From Pseudomonas putida (lineage in GTDB: Bacteria; Pseudomonadota; Gammaproteobacteria; Pseudomonadales; Pseudomonadaceae): a stretch of DNA of 64,000 bases. The stretch is from positions 1,116,001-1,180,000 of the forward strand of contig NZ_MINI01000028.1 in NCBI RefSeq assembly GCF_002906855.1. The letters are read 5' to 3'. The position numbers and the translations under genes were made by a program. The notes under the pieces were generated by a model. It had not been told where the DNA came from. It saw nothing but the letters and a program-made list of their open reading frames with translations, and made no database searches. Shown piece by piece: positions 23,119 to 33,313 of this stretch (its first letter is position 1; the number at the start of each line of letters is the position of its first letter).

Positions 23119-24696
23119 TCAGGCTTCCCGCTGACCGTCGAGCAAGCGCCGCAGCTGCAGCGGGTTGCCGTGCTTGAGTGCCTGCGGCAGCAGGGCATCG
23201 GGGAAGTCCTGGTAGCACACCGGGCGCAGGAAGCGCAGGATCGCCGCCGTGCCGACCGAGGTGGTGCGGGCATCGGAGGTGGCCGGGAACGGCCCGCCGT
23301 GGACCATCGCATCACACACCTCGACACCGGTCGGCCAGCCGTTGACCAGGATGCGCCCGGCCTTGCGTTCCAGGGTCGGCAGCAGGGCTTGGGCGCTGTC
23401 GATGTCGGCATCGTCCAGTTGCAGCGTGGCGGTCAGCTGGCCCTCAAGGTGCTCGGCCACCTGGCGGACCTGCTCGTCGCTGGCGCAGGCCACCACCAGC
23501 GAAGCGGCGCCAAACACCTCGGCCTGCAACGCTGGGTCGCTGAGAAACGCTTCGGCCTGAGTCACGAACAGCTGCGCCTGGCATTGGTTCGGCCCTTGCT
23601 GCGCCTGGCCGCTGGCGGCTACCGTAGCGTTGGCGTTGTTGACCAAGGCGCCGACGCCAGCGGCATAGGCGCTGGCAATGCCCGGGGTGAGCATGGTCTG
23701 CGCGGCAGCCTGGCGCACATGTTCGCTGGCCGCCTCGATGAAGCGCTGTAGCGCCGGCCCCTGGCGGGCGATCACCAGGCCTGGATTGGTGCAGAATTGC
23801 CCGGCGCCCTGGGTCAGCGAGGCGACGAAGCCTTGTGCCAGTGCTGCGCCACGGGCCTGCAGCGCGGCGTCGAAGAGAAACACCGGGTTGATCGAGCTCA
23901 TCTCGGCATACACCGGAATTGGCTCCGGACGTGCCTGGGCCGCCTGGCACAGAGCAATACCGCCGCTGCGCGAGCCGGTGAAACCGACCGCTTTGATGCG
24001 TGGGTCGCTGACCAGAGCGATGCCGACCTCGCGGCCGGCACCATACAGCAACGAGAACACGCCCTCAGGCAGGCCACAGTGTTTGACCGCGCGGGCCACG
24101 GCCTGGCCGACCAGTTCGCTGGTGCCAGGGTGCGCGGCGTGGGCCTTGACCACCACCGGGCAACCGGCGGCCAGTGCCGAGGCGGTGTCGCCGCCTGCCA
24201 CCGAGAATGCCAGCGGGAAGTTGCTGGCGCCGAACACCGCCACCGGGCCCAGGGCCACCTGGCGCTGGCGCAGGTCGGCGCGCGGCAGCGGCTGGCGTTC
24301 GGGCAGGGCATTGTCGACCCGCACATCGAGCCATTCGCCGCTGCGGACCACCCGGGCAAAGGTGCGCAGTTGCGTGCAGGTGCGACCACGTTCGCCCTGG
24401 ATGCGCGCTTTGGGCAGGCCGCTTTCGGCCACGGCGCGGTCGATCAGTGCATCGCCCAGCGCTTCGATTTCGCTGGCGATGGTTTCGAGGAAACTGGCGC
24501 GCTGTTCCAGCGCGGTTTCGCGGTAGGCGTCGAACGCCGCCCAGGCCAGTGCGCAGGCCTGGGCCACGTGTTCGCCGGTGCCGCCGGCATAGGCGGGTTC
24601 GAGGGCCTGGTTGGTGGCCGGGTCGATGGCGCGGATCGCGTCGCGGCTGCCGGGTACGGCGCGCTGGCCGATCAGCAGGTTGCCTGTCAGGGTCAT
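23119..24696 (-). CDS. Alpha-ketoglutarate semialdehyde dehydrogenase
   Basis: A 525-residue aldehyde dehydrogenase of the KGSA/2,5-dioxovalerate type, the last catalytic step of hydroxyproline breakdown (semialdehyde to 2-oxoglutarate with NAD(P)). The start [14 protein letters not shown] at 24696 has AAGGACG upstream. Landmarks: [35 protein letters not shown], the [12 protein letters not shown] segment that replaces the usual ELGGKNP in this subfamily, and the catalytic cysteine in [12 protein letters not shown] element separates it from the upstream deaminase gene, so transcript levels may differ along the operon. Confidence 0.9.
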   Translation of the reverse strand: MTLTGNLLIGQRAVPGSRDAIRAIDPATNQALEPAYAGGTGEHVAQACALAWAAFDAYRETALEQRASFLETIASEIEALGDALIDRAVAESGLPKARIQGERGRTCTQLRTFARVVRSGEWLDVRVDNALPERQPLPRADLRQRQVALGPVAVFGASNFPLAFSVAGGDTASALAAGCPVVVKAHAAHPGTSELVGQAVARAVKHCGLPEGVFSLLYGAGREVGIALVSDPRIKAVGFTGSRSGGIALCQAAQARPEPIPVYAEMSSINPVFLFDAALQARGAALAQGFVASLTQGAGQFCTNPGLVIARQGPALQRFIEAASEHVRQAAAQTMLTPGIASAYAAGVGALVNNANATVAASGQAQQGPNQCQAQLFVTQAEAFLSDPALQAEVFGAASLVVACASDEQVRQVAEHLEGQLTATLQLDDADIDSAQALLPTLERKAGRILVNGWPTGVEVCDAMVHGGPFPATSDARTTSVGTAAILRFLRPVCYQDFPDALLPQALKHGNPLQLRRLLDGQREA

Positions 24697-24739
24697 GGGG
24701 CGTCCTTCTTTCAGGAGAAGATCTTGAAACTGAGGTGAT

Positions 24740-24848
24740 CCCTGTAGGAGCGGCGGTGCGGCGATCCGACTTGCCCCGCGAAGAAGGCGACGCGGAGCAT
24801 CGCACCGGCTTTGCCGGTGTTCGCGGGGCAAGCTCGCCTCTACACAGG
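24740..24848. repeat. REP element within the hydroxyproline operon
   Basis: An REP-like inverted unit: CTGTAGGAGCGGCGGTGCGG and CTTGCCCCGCGAA on the left mirrored by TTCGCGGGGCAAGCTCGCC and TACACAGG on the right. It lies between two genes of the same operon, where such hairpins can stabilise the upstream message. Confidence 0.75.
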
Positions 24849-24862
24849 GCGTGCGTTGTTTC

Positions 24863-25810
24863 TTATGCCAAGTTCTGCTCAGCCGACCAGTTGGCGTACC
24901 ACTTGCGGAACAGCGCGTACTGCTGCTCGGCATAGTTGCGCTGGGCATCGGTGAGCACGTCGGTTTCGTTGAAGTGCAGGCTGTACTCGGTGTCGCCGTT
25001 GAGCACCATCAGGTGCTTGTAGTACAGCACCAGGTCGCAGCCTTCATCGAACGACGACAACACCGCCAACGCTGCTTCCAGTTCGCGTGCCAGGCGGCGG
25101 GCCTTGGCGTCGCCCTTGGCGGCCTGCTTGCTCAGGCTCACCAGCTGCAGCACTTCACGCGGCAGGGCGTTGCCGATACCGGTGATGGCACCGGTGGCGG
25201 CGCAGTTGACGAAGCCATGCACCACCTGGGTGTCGACGCCGACCATCAGGGTCACGTCGTCATCCTTCGAGGTGATGTGCTCGGCGGCGTAGCGCAGGTC
25301 GGCACCGCCGCCGAACTCCTTGAAACCGATCAGGTTGGGGAATTCGCGACGCAGTTCGAAGAACAGGTCGGCGCGGGTGGCGAAGCCGTAGTAGGGGCTG
25401 TTGTAGATCACCGCCGGCAGCTTCGGCGCGGCGGCGAGAATGGCCGAGAAGTGGTGTTTCTGGGCGATCAGCGAAGCACCGCGGCTGAGCACACGGGGGA
25501 TGACCATCAGGCCGGCGGCACCCACCTTGGCGGCGTGGGCCGCGTGGGCGACGGCTTCGCGGGTGTTCACCGCACCAGTGCCGACGATGGTCGGGATGCC
25601 GGCGGCCACCAGGCGGGCCACGCCTTCCTGGCGTTCGGCTTCGGTCAGCAGCGGCCAGTCGCCCATCGAACCGCAGTAGACCACGGCGCTCATGCCGGCT
25701 TCGATCAGCTCGCGGCCCTTGCGCACCAGGGCGTCGAAGTCCGGCTTGCGCGCGGCGGTGCATGGGGTCATCAGGGCAGGCATGGTGCCGGTGAAGATGT
25801 TGTCAGTCAT
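24863..25810 (-). CDS. 1-pyrroline-4-hydroxy-2-carboxylate deaminase (DapA family)
   Basis: A 315-residue class I aldolase-fold enzyme. The ATG at 25810 is chosen since AGGAG stands 8 bases ahead; the upstream GTG at 25819 overlaps that site. The Schiff-base lysine is in GFKEFGG and the conserved tyrosine in [20 protein letters not shown] replaces the GTTGE loop of true dihydrodipicolinate synthases. By context and family it deaminates and opens pyrroline-4-hydroxy-2-carboxylate to alpha-ketoglutarate semialdehyde. It sits between the epimerase and dehydrogenase genes. Confidence 0.88.
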   Translation of the reverse strand: MTDNIFTGTMPALMTPCTAARKPDFDALVRKGRELIEAGMSAVVYCGSMGDWPLLTEAERQEGVARLVAAGIPTIVGTGAVNTREAVAHAAHAAKVGAAGLMVIPRVLSRGASLIAQKHHFSAILAAAPKLPAVIYNSPYYGFATRADLFFELRREFPNLIGFKEFGGGADLRYAAEHITSKDDDVTLMVGVDTQVVHGFVNCAATGAITGIGNALPREVLQLVSLSKQAAKGDAKARRLARELEAALAVLSSFDEGCDLVLYYKHLMVLNGDTEYSLHFNETDVLTDAQRNYAEQQYALFRKWYANWSAEQNLA

Positions 25811-25853
25811 TGTTGTCACTCCTGGCGATATTCAGTGGTTTAAAAAGCCGGGT

Positions 25854-26780
25854 TCAAATGCCCCAGGCGAATGGATCCTGTTCGTCGATCAGCAGGGTGC
25901 TGTCGGCGGTCATGTAGGCGCGGCCGGTGATGAACGGGCGAATGCGCTCGCCGTCGCGCTCGTAGCGGCCGTGGAACTGGCTGCCGGTGATGCTGGCCTG
26001 GACCCAGGTCTGGCCTTCCTCAAGCTTGCCGTCGGCGGCCAGGCACGCCAGCTTGGCGCTGGTGCCGGTGCCACAGGGCGAGCGGTCGTAGGCCTTGCCC
26101 GGGCACATGACGAAGTTGCGGCTGTCGGCATGGGCGTCGTCGGCGAACAGTTCGACATGGTCGATCGGCGCACCGTGCTCGCCGGTGATGCCTTGGGCGT
26201 CGAGGGCCTTTAGCATGGCCCAGGTGTACTCGGTGAGGGCTTCGCGGTTGTCCAGTTCGATGCGCTGGCCGTGCTCGGAGACCAAGAAGAACCAGTTGCC
26301 GCCCCAGGCGATGTCGCCGCGCACCACACCATGGCCGGGCACCTCCACCGCCACTTGCTGGCGATAGCGGTAGGACGGCACGTTGCCGACGGTGATGGCG
26401 CCGTCTTCATGCAGGGTGGCGCTAACTTGGCCGACCGGGGTGTCAATCTTGTGCACGCCGGGTTCGATCAGGCCCAGGTGCTGCAGCGAGGCCACCAGGC
26501 CGATGGTGCCGTGGCCGCACATGTTCAGGTAGCCGGCGTTGTTGAAGAAGATCACCCCGCAAGTGGCGTCGGCCGATACCGGTGGGCAATACAGCGCGCC
26601 GACCAGCACATCGTTGCCGCGCGGTTCCAGCAGGCAGGCACGGCGCCATTGGTCGTGCAGCTCGCGCAATTCGTCGCGCTGCTCGACCATGCTGCGCCCC
26701 TGCAGCGGCGGGAAGCCTTTCATTACCAGGCGGGTTGGTTCGCCGCCGGTATGCGAGTCGATGACGTGAATCTGTTTCAT
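25854..26780 (-). CDS. lhpA: 4-hydroxyproline 2-epimerase
   Basis: A 308-residue cofactor-independent epimerase of the proline racemase family that turns trans-4-hydroxy-L-proline into cis-4-hydroxy-D-proline. The two catalytic cysteines are in NMCGHGTIG and SPCGTGTSA; the N-terminus [19 protein letters not shown] is that of the P. putida enzyme as I recall it. An ATG four codons earlier (26792) exists but the second start fits the family better. It is the second gene of the operon, 23 bases after the permease gene. Confidence 0.92.
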   Translation of the reverse strand: MKQIHVIDSHTGGEPTRLVMKGFPPLQGRSMVEQRDELRELHDQWRRACLLEPRGNDVLVGALYCPPVSADATCGVIFFNNAGYLNMCGHGTIGLVASLQHLGLIEPGVHKIDTPVGQVSATLHEDGAITVGNVPSYRYRQQVAVEVPGHGVVRGDIAWGGNWFFLVSEHGQRIELDNREALTEYTWAMLKALDAQGITGEHGAPIDHVELFADDAHADSRNFVMCPGKAYDRSPCGTGTSAKLACLAADGKLEEGQTWVQASITGSQFHGRYERDGERIRPFITGRAYMTADSTLLIDEQDPFAWGI

Positions 26781-26803
26781 GGGCTTGTCCATTGCTGATG
26801 GGA

Positions 26804-28414
26804 TCAGGAGGCGACGGCAGGGCGGCCGCTGTAGGTTTCAGCCGAGGCTTCGCTTTCATCCTCGCCTTCCAGGTGCACCAGGTGAGCCGGCACGCCGGTG
26901 GCTGCGCCCCAGTAGTAGATGCCCAGGGCGCAGACGGCCACGGCCAGGGTGTCGAACGGGTGGCCGAGCACGCCCAGGCCGCCGAAGCTGCCCAGCCACG
27001 ACAGAAGGATGGTCACGGCGTAGAAGCCGATCAGCCAGGCCGCCGAACGCACTTGCTGGGCCAGCGACAGGTGCTGGGTCGGGACGAAGCGGCCGCACAG
27101 CAGGTACAGCACGAACATCACGATCTGCAGGGCCAGCAGCCAGGACACGGTGCTCCAGCCCGACCAGTAGACGATCAGTGCGGCGATGATGAACGACAGC
27201 GGGCCGAGCACGCTCATGCCCTTGACCCGGAATGGGCGTGGCATGTCTGGCGCATTGCGGCGCAGGGCGGCGACGGTGACCGGCGCCACGGCGTAGCTCA
27301 GGACCAAAGCGGCGGACACCACGTTGATCAGCGCTTCCCAGGAAGGGAATGGCAGGGTCCAGAACACCGACAGGGCGAAGGTCAGCCACAGCGCCGGGCG
27401 CGGGATGCCCGACTCGGCGTCGATGCGGGTGAAGTACTTGAAGAAGGTGCCGGTCTGCGCCCAGCCATAGACCACGCGCGGGGTGGCGTTCATGTAGATG
27501 TTGCCGCAGCCGCTGGGGGAGATCACCGCATCGGCAACCACCAGGTAGGCCAGCCAGCCCACGCCAAGGGCCAGGGCGATGTCACGGTAGGGCAGGGCCA
27601 GTTCCTTGGTCACCGCGGCCCAGCCGTTGGTGAGCATTTCGGTCGGCACGCTGCCGAGGAAAGCCAGTTGCAGCAGGGCGTAGATTGCGGTGGACAACAG
27701 CACCGAGAGGATCAGTGCGATCGGGATGGTGCGCTGCGGGTTCTTCACTTCGCTGGCCACCGAGATGATCGGCGTCAGCCCCAGGTAGGCGAAGATGATG
27801 CCACCCGCCGACACCGCCATTTCCACGCCAGACAGGCCGAACGGGGCGAAGCCCTGGACCTCGAAGTTTTCTGGCTTGAAGAAGGTGAACAGCACGCCGA
27901 TCACCAGCAGCGGGACGATGAACTTGAACACGCTGACCAGGTTGTTGGCCTTGGCGAAGGTCTTCACGCTGCGGTAGTTGAGAAAGAAGAACAGCCCCAG
28001 CAAGGCGAACTGCACCAGCCAGCCGAGCACCGTCGGGTCGCTGGAGCCGGCCTTGGTCAGCTCGGGGAACCAGGCTGCGGCGTACTGGCGCGAGGCGACC
28101 ACTTCGATGGCGATCAGGCTGGAGAAGGCGATCAGGGTGATGAAGCCCATCAGGTAGCCGAGCAGCGGGCCGTGCGAGTAAACCGGGTAGCGCACCACGC
28201 CACCGGCCCGCGGCAGGGCGGCACCAAGTTCGCAATAGACGATGCCCAGCAGCAACACGGCGAAGCCGCCGAGGAACCAGGAGAGAATACCGGCCGGCCC
28301 GGCGATGGCCGAGACGTGGCTGGCGGCGAACAGCCAGCCGGAGCCGAAGATGGCGCCGAGGCCGATGAAGGTGAGGTCGAGCAATGACAGCTGTTTCTTG
28401 AATTTGCCTGACAT
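26804..28414 (-). CDS. APC family permease of the hydroxyproline cluster
   Basis: A 536-residue permease with about twelve to fourteen hydrophobic segments. The start at 28414 ([18 protein letters not shown]) follows AAAGG; the APC N-terminal glycine-rich helix reads [19 protein letters not shown]. It is the first gene of the operon that continues with the epimerase, deaminase and dehydrogenases, so hydroxyproline is the most likely substrate. The C-terminus ([18 protein letters not shown]) is hydrophilic and acidic. Confidence 0.86.
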   Translation of the reverse strand: MSGKFKKQLSLLDLTFIGLGAIFGSGWLFAASHVSAIAGPAGILSWFLGGFAVLLLGIVYCELGAALPRAGGVVRYPVYSHGPLLGYLMGFITLIAFSSLIAIEVVASRQYAAAWFPELTKAGSSDPTVLGWLVQFALLGLFFFLNYRSVKTFAKANNLVSVFKFIVPLLVIGVLFTFFKPENFEVQGFAPFGLSGVEMAVSAGGIIFAYLGLTPIISVASEVKNPQRTIPIALILSVLLSTAIYALLQLAFLGSVPTEMLTNGWAAVTKELALPYRDIALALGVGWLAYLVVADAVISPSGCGNIYMNATPRVVYGWAQTGTFFKYFTRIDAESGIPRPALWLTFALSVFWTLPFPSWEALINVVSAALVLSYAVAPVTVAALRRNAPDMPRPFRVKGMSVLGPLSFIIAALIVYWSGWSTVSWLLALQIVMFVLYLLCGRFVPTQHLSLAQQVRSAAWLIGFYAVTILLSWLGSFGGLGVLGHPFDTLAVAVCALGIYYWGAATGVPAHLVHLEGEDESEASAETYSGRPAVAS

Positions 28415-28788
28415 GGGTGCGCCTTTTTGTAGGTTTTGGATAGGCAGGTCTGATGTCACGTGATGCGGCTTTTTACGGCCGCGCTCTTGTAGGTCTTGGG
28501 CGGCTTGCGTGGGGCATAGAGTGGACCTGAACGGGGCGGGGGTTCTTGATGGTTTTCTGCAGGCGGGATGACGAAATCGGCACAGTTGTAATAAATACTG
28601 GCGCAGAAGCCGGTTGAATGATTAGGCTGCAGGCCTTGCTGTATAAGGGGTTTAGAAGTTTTTTTGCATTGATGGCCCTTTCGCGGGGCAAGCCCGCTCC
28701 TACAGGAAATGCACAAGACCAAAGGGCAGTGGTGTACCTGTAGGAGCGGGCTTGTCCCGCGAAAGGGCCAGTAGCATCAACCAAGAGC
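28415..28788. other. Divergent control region of the hydroxyproline cluster
   Basis: This gap lies between the permease operon and the AraC-type gene. The part nearest the permease (28430-28660) should hold the promoter and activator sites; AT-richer tracts appear near 28580-28670 but no repeated operator is evident by eye. The part nearest the AraC gene is taken up by an REP pair (28673-28771). Confidence 0.5.
28673..28771. repeat. REP pair
   Basis: GGCCCTTTCGCGGGGCAAGC and CCCGCTCCTACAGG on the left face CCTGTAGGAGCGGGC and TTGTCCCGCGAAAGGGCC on the right, with about 30 bases between. It ends only 18 bases before the AraC start codon, so it must lie in that gene's leader or promoter. Confidence 0.85.
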
Positions 28789-29577
28789 ATGCAGATGACA
28801 CAAGACTCCCTGGCAACCCTGTACCAGTCCCTAGACCAGCACCGTCCGGCCACACTCGAAGCCCTGCTGGCCGGTGTTTCGCTGCTGCTACCGATCCTCG
28901 ACGCGATCCCCAACGCCGCGATCTTCATCAAGGACCCGGCCGCCCGCTATGTGCTTGCCAACACCACCCTGGTCCAGCGTTGTGGCCTCAAGCGTCTGCA
29001 GCCGCTACTGGGCAAGACCAGCGCCGAGGTGTTCCCGGCGCAACTGGGCCCCGGCTACACCGAGCAGGATCGCCGGGTACTCAAGGATGGGCTGGTGCTG
29101 GAAGATCAGCTCGAACTGCACCTGTACGGCAGCCGTGAACCGGGCTGGTGCCTGACCCACAAGCGCCCGCTGCGCAATCCGGCGGGCGAGATCATCGGCC
29201 TGGTGGGCATCTCCGTCGACCTGCAGTCCGCCGCCGACACCCACCCCGCCTACCAGCGCCTGGCGGCCGTGGACGAGCACATCCGCCGGCATTTCCACCA
29301 GCCGATCAGCATGAGTGAGTTGACCCGCATCGCCGGGATTTCCGTGGCGCAGCTGGAGCGCTACTGCAAGCGGGTGTTCCACCTCACCCCGCGGCAGATG
29401 ATCCACAAGGCACGCCTGGAGCACGCCCATCGGCTGTTGCATTCGGAATTGCCGATCACCGAAGTGGCGCTGCGCTGCGGCTACACCGACCACAGCGCGT
29501 TTAGCCGCCAGTTCAAGCAATTGACCGGTTTCACTCCGCGTCAGTACCGCCAGGCAACGGCGAATCAGGCGGATTGA
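28789..29577 (+). CDS. PAS-AraC regulator of the hydroxyproline cluster
   Basis: A 262-residue regulator combining an N-terminal PAS domain (about residues 30-148: LDAIPNAAIFIKDPAARYVLAN, ending in GEIIGLVGISVDL; cited as landmarks) with a C-terminal AraC/XylS DNA-binding domain (about 165-255: ISMSELTRIAGISVAQLERYCKR and ITEVALRCGYTDHSAFSRQFK). It diverges from the permease operon and is the probable activator responding to hydroxyproline or a pathway intermediate. Its last 13 bases overlap the convergent LysR gene. Confidence 0.88.
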   Translation: MQMTQDSLATLYQSLDQHRPATLEALLAGVSLLLPILDAIPNAAIFIKDPAARYVLANTTLVQRCGLKRLQPLLGKTSAEVFPAQLGPGYTEQDRRVLKDGLVLEDQLELHLYGSREPGWCLTHKRPLRNPAGEIIGLVGISVDLQSAADTHPAYQRLAAVDEHIRRHFHQPISMSELTRIAGISVAQLERYCKRVFHLTPRQMIHKARLEHAHRLLHSELPITEVALRCGYTDHSAFSRQFKQLTGFTPRQYRQATANQAD

Positions 29578-30452
29578 AACAGCCGTTTGGCTTCGTCGAA
29601 GCACTGCTCGGCAATCGCCGAGCGTGGCTCGCTGCGGCGCAGCAGCAGGCCGACCGGGCTGTGAATGCTGGCGTCGGTGATCGGGAGGATGCGCATGTGT
29701 TCACTGAGGTCTTCCAGGCCGCAAGCGAGCGGCATGATTGCGCAGCACACGCCGGTGTTGATGGCCTGCACCAGCTGGAAGGTCGAGTCGCTTTCCAGCA
29801 CGGCATTGGGCTCGAGGCCGCGGCTGCGGAAGCTCAGGTCCAGTGACTGACGGTAGTGCATGCCCTTGCTCAGCAGGCCCAGGGGAATGTCGGCGAGTTC
29901 GTCCCAGCGCAGGCAATCGGTGTCGAACTGGAAGTGCTGGGTGTCGAACAGCAGGCCCATGGTGGTGGTGCCCAGTTCGATCACTTCGAAGAAGTTGGCG
30001 TTGACCTGGTCGAGGTAGCAGATGCCCAGGTCGAGCTGGTTGCGGCTGAGGCCGTCCATGATCTGCTCGGTGCTGTGCGAACTGAGCTGGAACTGCAGTT
30101 CGGGGTACTTCTCGCGCAGCGGCAGCAGCAGGTGCATGGGGTTGAAGCTGGCCAGCGGCACGGTGCCCAGGCGCAGGCTACCGACCACTTGGCCACGGCA
30201 ACTGGCGGCCTCGGCCTGCAGGCCGTCATGGGCGGCGAGCAGGGTGCGGGCCCAGGCCAGGATGCGCTCGCCTGCCTCGGTGAAACCCTCGAAGCGCTGG
30301 CCGCGCTTGACCAGCACCAGGTCCAGTTCGTCTTCCAGGTTGCGCAGGCGCATGGACAGGGTCGGCTGGGTGATATGGCACAGCGCCGCCGCCTGGCCGA
30401 AGTGGCGGGTCTGGTCGAGGGCGATGAGGAACTTGAGCTGCTTGATGTCCAT
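29565..30452 (-). CDS. LysR-type regulator divergent from moaB
   Basis: A 295-residue LysR-type protein with the helix-turn-helix HFGQAAALCHITQPTLSMRLRNLE (around residues 17-40; landmark) and a typical effector-binding domain. It is transcribed away from moaB over a 140-base gap that contains the box at 30527-30540, a 14-mer repeated before the molybdoenzyme gene at 33413. This makes it the best candidate regulator of the moaB/moaA/oxidoreductase island. Its 3' end overlaps the AraC gene by 13 bases. Confidence 0.88.
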   Translation of the reverse strand: MDIKQLKFLIALDQTRHFGQAAALCHITQPTLSMRLRNLEDELDLVLVKRGQRFEGFTEAGERILAWARTLLAAHDGLQAEAASCRGQVVGSLRLGTVPLASFNPMHLLLPLREKYPELQFQLSSHSTEQIMDGLSRNQLDLGICYLDQVNANFFEVIELGTTTMGLLFDTQHFQFDTDCLRWDELADIPLGLLSKGMHYRQSLDLSFRSRGLEPNAVLESDSTFQLVQAINTGVCCAIMPLACGLEDLSEHMRILPITDASIHSPVGLLLRRSEPRSAIAEQCFDEAKRLFQSA

Positions 30453-30526
30453 GGAAGTGCCTGGGGTCTGTTTGTGCAGACCTTAACCCACGTCTGCGAT
30501 AGATGTCATTGATCGGCCGGTTCGCC

Positions 30527-30540
30527 ATTTCGATTGGACG
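30527..30540 (+). promoter_or_regulatory. Shared 14-bp box before moaB
   Basis: ATTTCGATTGGACG occurs here 52 bases before the moaB GTG and again, identically, at 33314-33327 before the molybdoenzyme gene. The TTGGAC part resembles a -35 box. It is the likely LysR target or promoter core common to both genes. Confidence 0.6.
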
Positions 30541-30592
30541 CTGATCAGGCTTGCCTCTAGCGTGACGACAATGCCATTCAAGGAGCTTCACC

Positions 30593-31132
30593 GTGCGCGT
30601 CCAACCTGATGCGGTTTTCGTACCGCTGAATATCGCCGTGCTGACCGTCAGCGACACCCGTACCTACGACAACGACACCTCTGGCGATCTGCTGGCCAGC
30701 CGCTCGGTGGAGGTCGGCCATCGCCTGGCGGCGCGGGCGCTGCTCAAGGACGACCTGTACAAGATCCGCGCCCAGGTGGCGACCTGGATCGCCGATGACG
30801 ACGTGCAGGTGGTACTGATTACCGGCGGCACCGGTTTTACCGGGCGTGACAGCACGCCGGAGGCAGTGCAGTGCCTGCTGGATCGGAGCGTCGATGGCTT
30901 TGGCGAACTGTTCCGCGCCTTGTCCATTCTCGATATCGGCAGCTCGACGGTGCAGAGCAGGGCGCTGGCGGGGATTTCCAACGGCACCCTGGTGTGCTGC
31001 CTGCCCGGCTCGACCGGTGCTTGCCGTACGGCCTGGGAAGGCATTCTGGTGGAGCAGCTGGATGCGCGGCATCGGCCCTGTAATTTCGTGAAGCATCTGA
31101 AGCCTATCGAAGCCTGCGAAAGCCGCGGTTAG
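30593..31132 (+). CDS. moaB: Molybdenum cofactor biosynthesis protein B
   Basis: A 179-residue MoaB/MogA-type protein that adenylates molybdopterin. It starts with GTG at 30593 behind AGGAG. The family motifs are complete: AVLTVSDTRT near the N-terminus, VLITGGTGFTGRDSTPEAV in the centre, and LPGSTGACRTAWEGI near the C-terminus. It stands beside a LysR regulator and in the same island as moaA and a molybdoenzyme, so it is probably a dedicated copy rather than the only housekeeping one. Confidence 0.93.
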   Translation: MRVQPDAVFVPLNIAVLTVSDTRTYDNDTSGDLLASRSVEVGHRLAARALLKDDLYKIRAQVATWIADDDVQVVLITGGTGFTGRDSTPEAVQCLLDRSVDGFGELFRALSILDIGSSTVQSRALAGISNGTLVCCLPGSTGACRTAWEGILVEQLDARHRPCNFVKHLKPIEACESRG

Positions 31133-31136
31133 CCCA

Positions 31137-31219
31137 TACCGGCCTCTTCGCGGGACAAGCCCGCTCCTTCTGAGGGATGTGCTTGCCTGTAGGAGCGGGC
31201 TTGTCCCGCGAAGAGGCCA
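31137..31219. repeat. REP pair
   Basis: ACCGGCCTCTTCGCGGGACA and CCCGCTCC face their inverse on the right (GGAGCGGGC, TTGTCCCGCGAAGAGGCC). It fills the gap between the convergent moaB and bestrophin genes and ends directly at the bestrophin stop codon. Confidence 0.87.
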
Positions 31220-32119
31220 TCAGCTCAATACATGATCCACCGGCAGCAACACCGGTGGCAGCGGCTCGACCCCCAGGGCCCCCAGCACATCCCGCTCCAC
31301 CGTGCGCACCATGGCATCCATCGGCAGGTCGTTTTCATCCCGCCCGAACGGGTCCTCCAGTTCGTTGCCAATCGCATCCAGCCCGAAGAAGGTGTAGCCG
31401 ACAATGGTGGTGAACAGTGGTGCCAGCCAACCCAGCGGCTCGGCCAGCGCAAACGGCAGCAACAGGCAGAAGATGTAGATGGTGCGGTGCAGCAGCAGGG
31501 TATAGGGGAACGGCAGTGGCGAGCCCTTGATCCGCTCGCAGGTGGCCTGCACCTCGGTCAGCCCGGCCAGACGCTGCTCCAGCAGGGTGTAGCGCCATTC
31601 GCTGATCTGCCCTTGCTCTGCCAGCCGCGAGCAGTGGCTGCCAATGTCGCGCAGGATGCCATCGCACACGTTGTGCGCGGCCACCGGAGCAGCCGCGTTC
31701 AGCCATGAGCGTGTGGCGTTCACTTCGTCCTCGTTGCGCAGCCGTGCATTCAGCCCATGGGCAAACCCGCACAGGCTGCGCAACAGCTCGGCGCGCAGTT
31801 TCTCGTCGGCGATCACCACGCTCTCGCGCACGAACGAACGGGTTTCAATGATCAGCTTGCCCCAGGCCTTGCGCCCCTCCCACCAACGGTCGTAGCAGGC
31901 GTTGTTGCGAAAGCTCATGAAGATCGACAGCGACAGGCCAAGCAAGGTGAACGGTGTGGCGCTGACCGGGTAGAAGAAAGCCGGAAAGTGCCGCTCGACC
32001 AGCACGATCAGCGCGGCGAGCAAGGTCACCATCAGGCAGCGCAGGGCAATGCGCTTGACGATCGAGCCCTTGAGGGTGAACAGCACGCGCAGCACATCGG
32101 GGCGGGGATGGACGATCAT
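31220..32119 (-). CDS. Bestrophin-like (YneE/UPF0187) membrane channel
   Basis: A 299-residue member of the bacterial bestrophin family, which forms pentameric ion channels. N-terminal helices (LMVTLLAALIVLVE and FTLLGLSLSIFMSFRNNACYDRWWEGRK, landmark SFRNNxxYDRWWE) and later FPYTLLLHR and PLFTTIVGYTFFGLDAIGNELEDPFG are the characteristic segments. It lies 20 bases after moaA on the same strand and is probably cotranscribed, an unusual partner for a cofactor gene. It might carry an anion connected with the molybdoenzyme's substrate, but that is speculation. Confidence 0.88.
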   Translation of the reverse strand: MIVHPRPDVLRVLFTLKGSIVKRIALRCLMVTLLAALIVLVERHFPAFFYPVSATPFTLLGLSLSIFMSFRNNACYDRWWEGRKAWGKLIIETRSFVRESVVIADEKLRAELLRSLCGFAHGLNARLRNEDEVNATRSWLNAAAPVAAHNVCDGILRDIGSHCSRLAEQGQISEWRYTLLEQRLAGLTEVQATCERIKGSPLPFPYTLLLHRTIYIFCLLLPFALAEPLGWLAPLFTTIVGYTFFGLDAIGNELEDPFGRDENDLPMDAMVRTVERDVLGALGVEPLPPVLLPVDHVLS

Positions 32120-32139
32120 GGAGATCCAGAGGCAGCCGA

Positions 32140-33144
32140 TCAGCCGCCGGTCATGTTCATGAAACGCAGGATCTGCACCTCGCCACCGACTTCGAAATGA
32201 TGGCGGTAGGGCTTGAGGTGCAGTGAGTCACGGATGGCTTTGTCCAGCCGTGCCGCATCGCCGGGGTGGGCGCGCAGCACCTGCTTGAGGTCCATCGAGT
32301 GTTCGTTGCCCAGGCACAGCAGCAGGCGGCCTTCGACGGTCAGGCGCACGCGGTTGCAGGTGGCGCAGAAATTGTGGCTGTGCGGCGAAATGAAACCGAC
32401 CCGGGTGCTGGCGGCTTCGGCCAGGCGCCAGTAGCGCGCCGGACCTTGGGAGGATTCTGTGGATTCGATCAGGGTGAAGTGCTCGGCCAGGCGCTCGCGC
32501 ACCTCATCGCTGGAGCAGAACGACTCGCCGCGCTCATGTTCGTTGATCACCCCCAACGGCATCTCTTCGATAAAGGTGATGTCCAGCTCGCGGTCGATGG
32601 CGAAGCGCACTAGGTCGACCAGCTCGTGGTCGTTACGGCCCTTGAGCACCACGCAGTTGAGTTTGGTGCGCTGGAAGCCGGCCTGGCGTGCGGCGTCGAT
32701 GCCGGCAATCACCTGATGCAGGTCACCCGTGCGGGTCAGTTGCTTGAAACGCTCGGCGTCGAGGCTGTCGAGGCTGATGTTCAGGCGGGTGACGCCGGCG
32801 TCGAACAGCGGCTGGGCCAGGCGCCCGAGCTGCGAGCCGTTGCTGGTCATGCACAATTCACGCAGGCCGGGCAGGGCGGCAATGCGCCCGCACAGGTCGA
32901 CAATGCCCTGGCGTACCAGCGGCTCGCCACCGGTGAGGCGGATCTTGCGGGTGCCGAGGGCGACAAAGCGCTCGGCCACCTGGAACAGTTCTTCCAGGCT
33001 GAGGATCTGCTGGCGCGGCAGGAATTGCATGTCTTCGGCCATGCAGTACACGCAACGGAAGTCGCAGCGGTCTGTGACCGACATCCGCAGGTAGTCGATT
33101 TTCCGGTTGAAGCCGTCGATCAGGGCCCTGCTGTTCTGTTCCAC
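32140..33144 (-). CDS. moaA: GTP 3',8-cyclase MoaA
   Basis: A 334-residue radical SAM enzyme that makes the first intermediate of molybdopterin synthesis from GTP. The SAM cluster motif is CDFRCVYC (about residues 27-34), the second cluster [18 protein letters not shown] in the C-terminal part, and the protein ends in MTGG, the functionally needed GG. The frame begins with a GTG at 33144 with no clear ribosome binding site. It heads a short operon with the bestrophin gene and is divergent from the molybdoenzyme gene. Confidence 0.94.
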   Translation of the reverse strand: MEQNSRALIDGFNRKIDYLRMSVTDRCDFRCVYCMAEDMQFLPRQQILSLEELFQVAERFVALGTRKIRLTGGEPLVRQGIVDLCGRIAALPGLRELCMTSNGSQLGRLAQPLFDAGVTRLNISLDSLDAERFKQLTRTGDLHQVIAGIDAARQAGFQRTKLNCVVLKGRNDHELVDLVRFAIDRELDITFIEEMPLGVINEHERGESFCSSDEVRERLAEHFTLIESTESSQGPARYWRLAEAASTRVGFISPHSHNFCATCNRVRLTVEGRLLLCLGNEHSMDLKQVLRAHPGDAARLDKAIRDSLHLKPYRHHFEVGGEVQILRFMNMTGG

Positions 33145-33313
33145 GTTGGCGCTCGAAAGGAAGTGGGGGCTACAGGATCCAAGCTATAGCCTGTGGCCAG
33201 CCCCGTCAAATCGCTTTCCCTGACTGCTTGATCAATGTCCTCTATCACGGCTGCAGGCCAGGTGCGGCAAGGGCTACAGGGCATGATCGAGGGCGCTTAT
33301 CGTGCCGTAAGGT

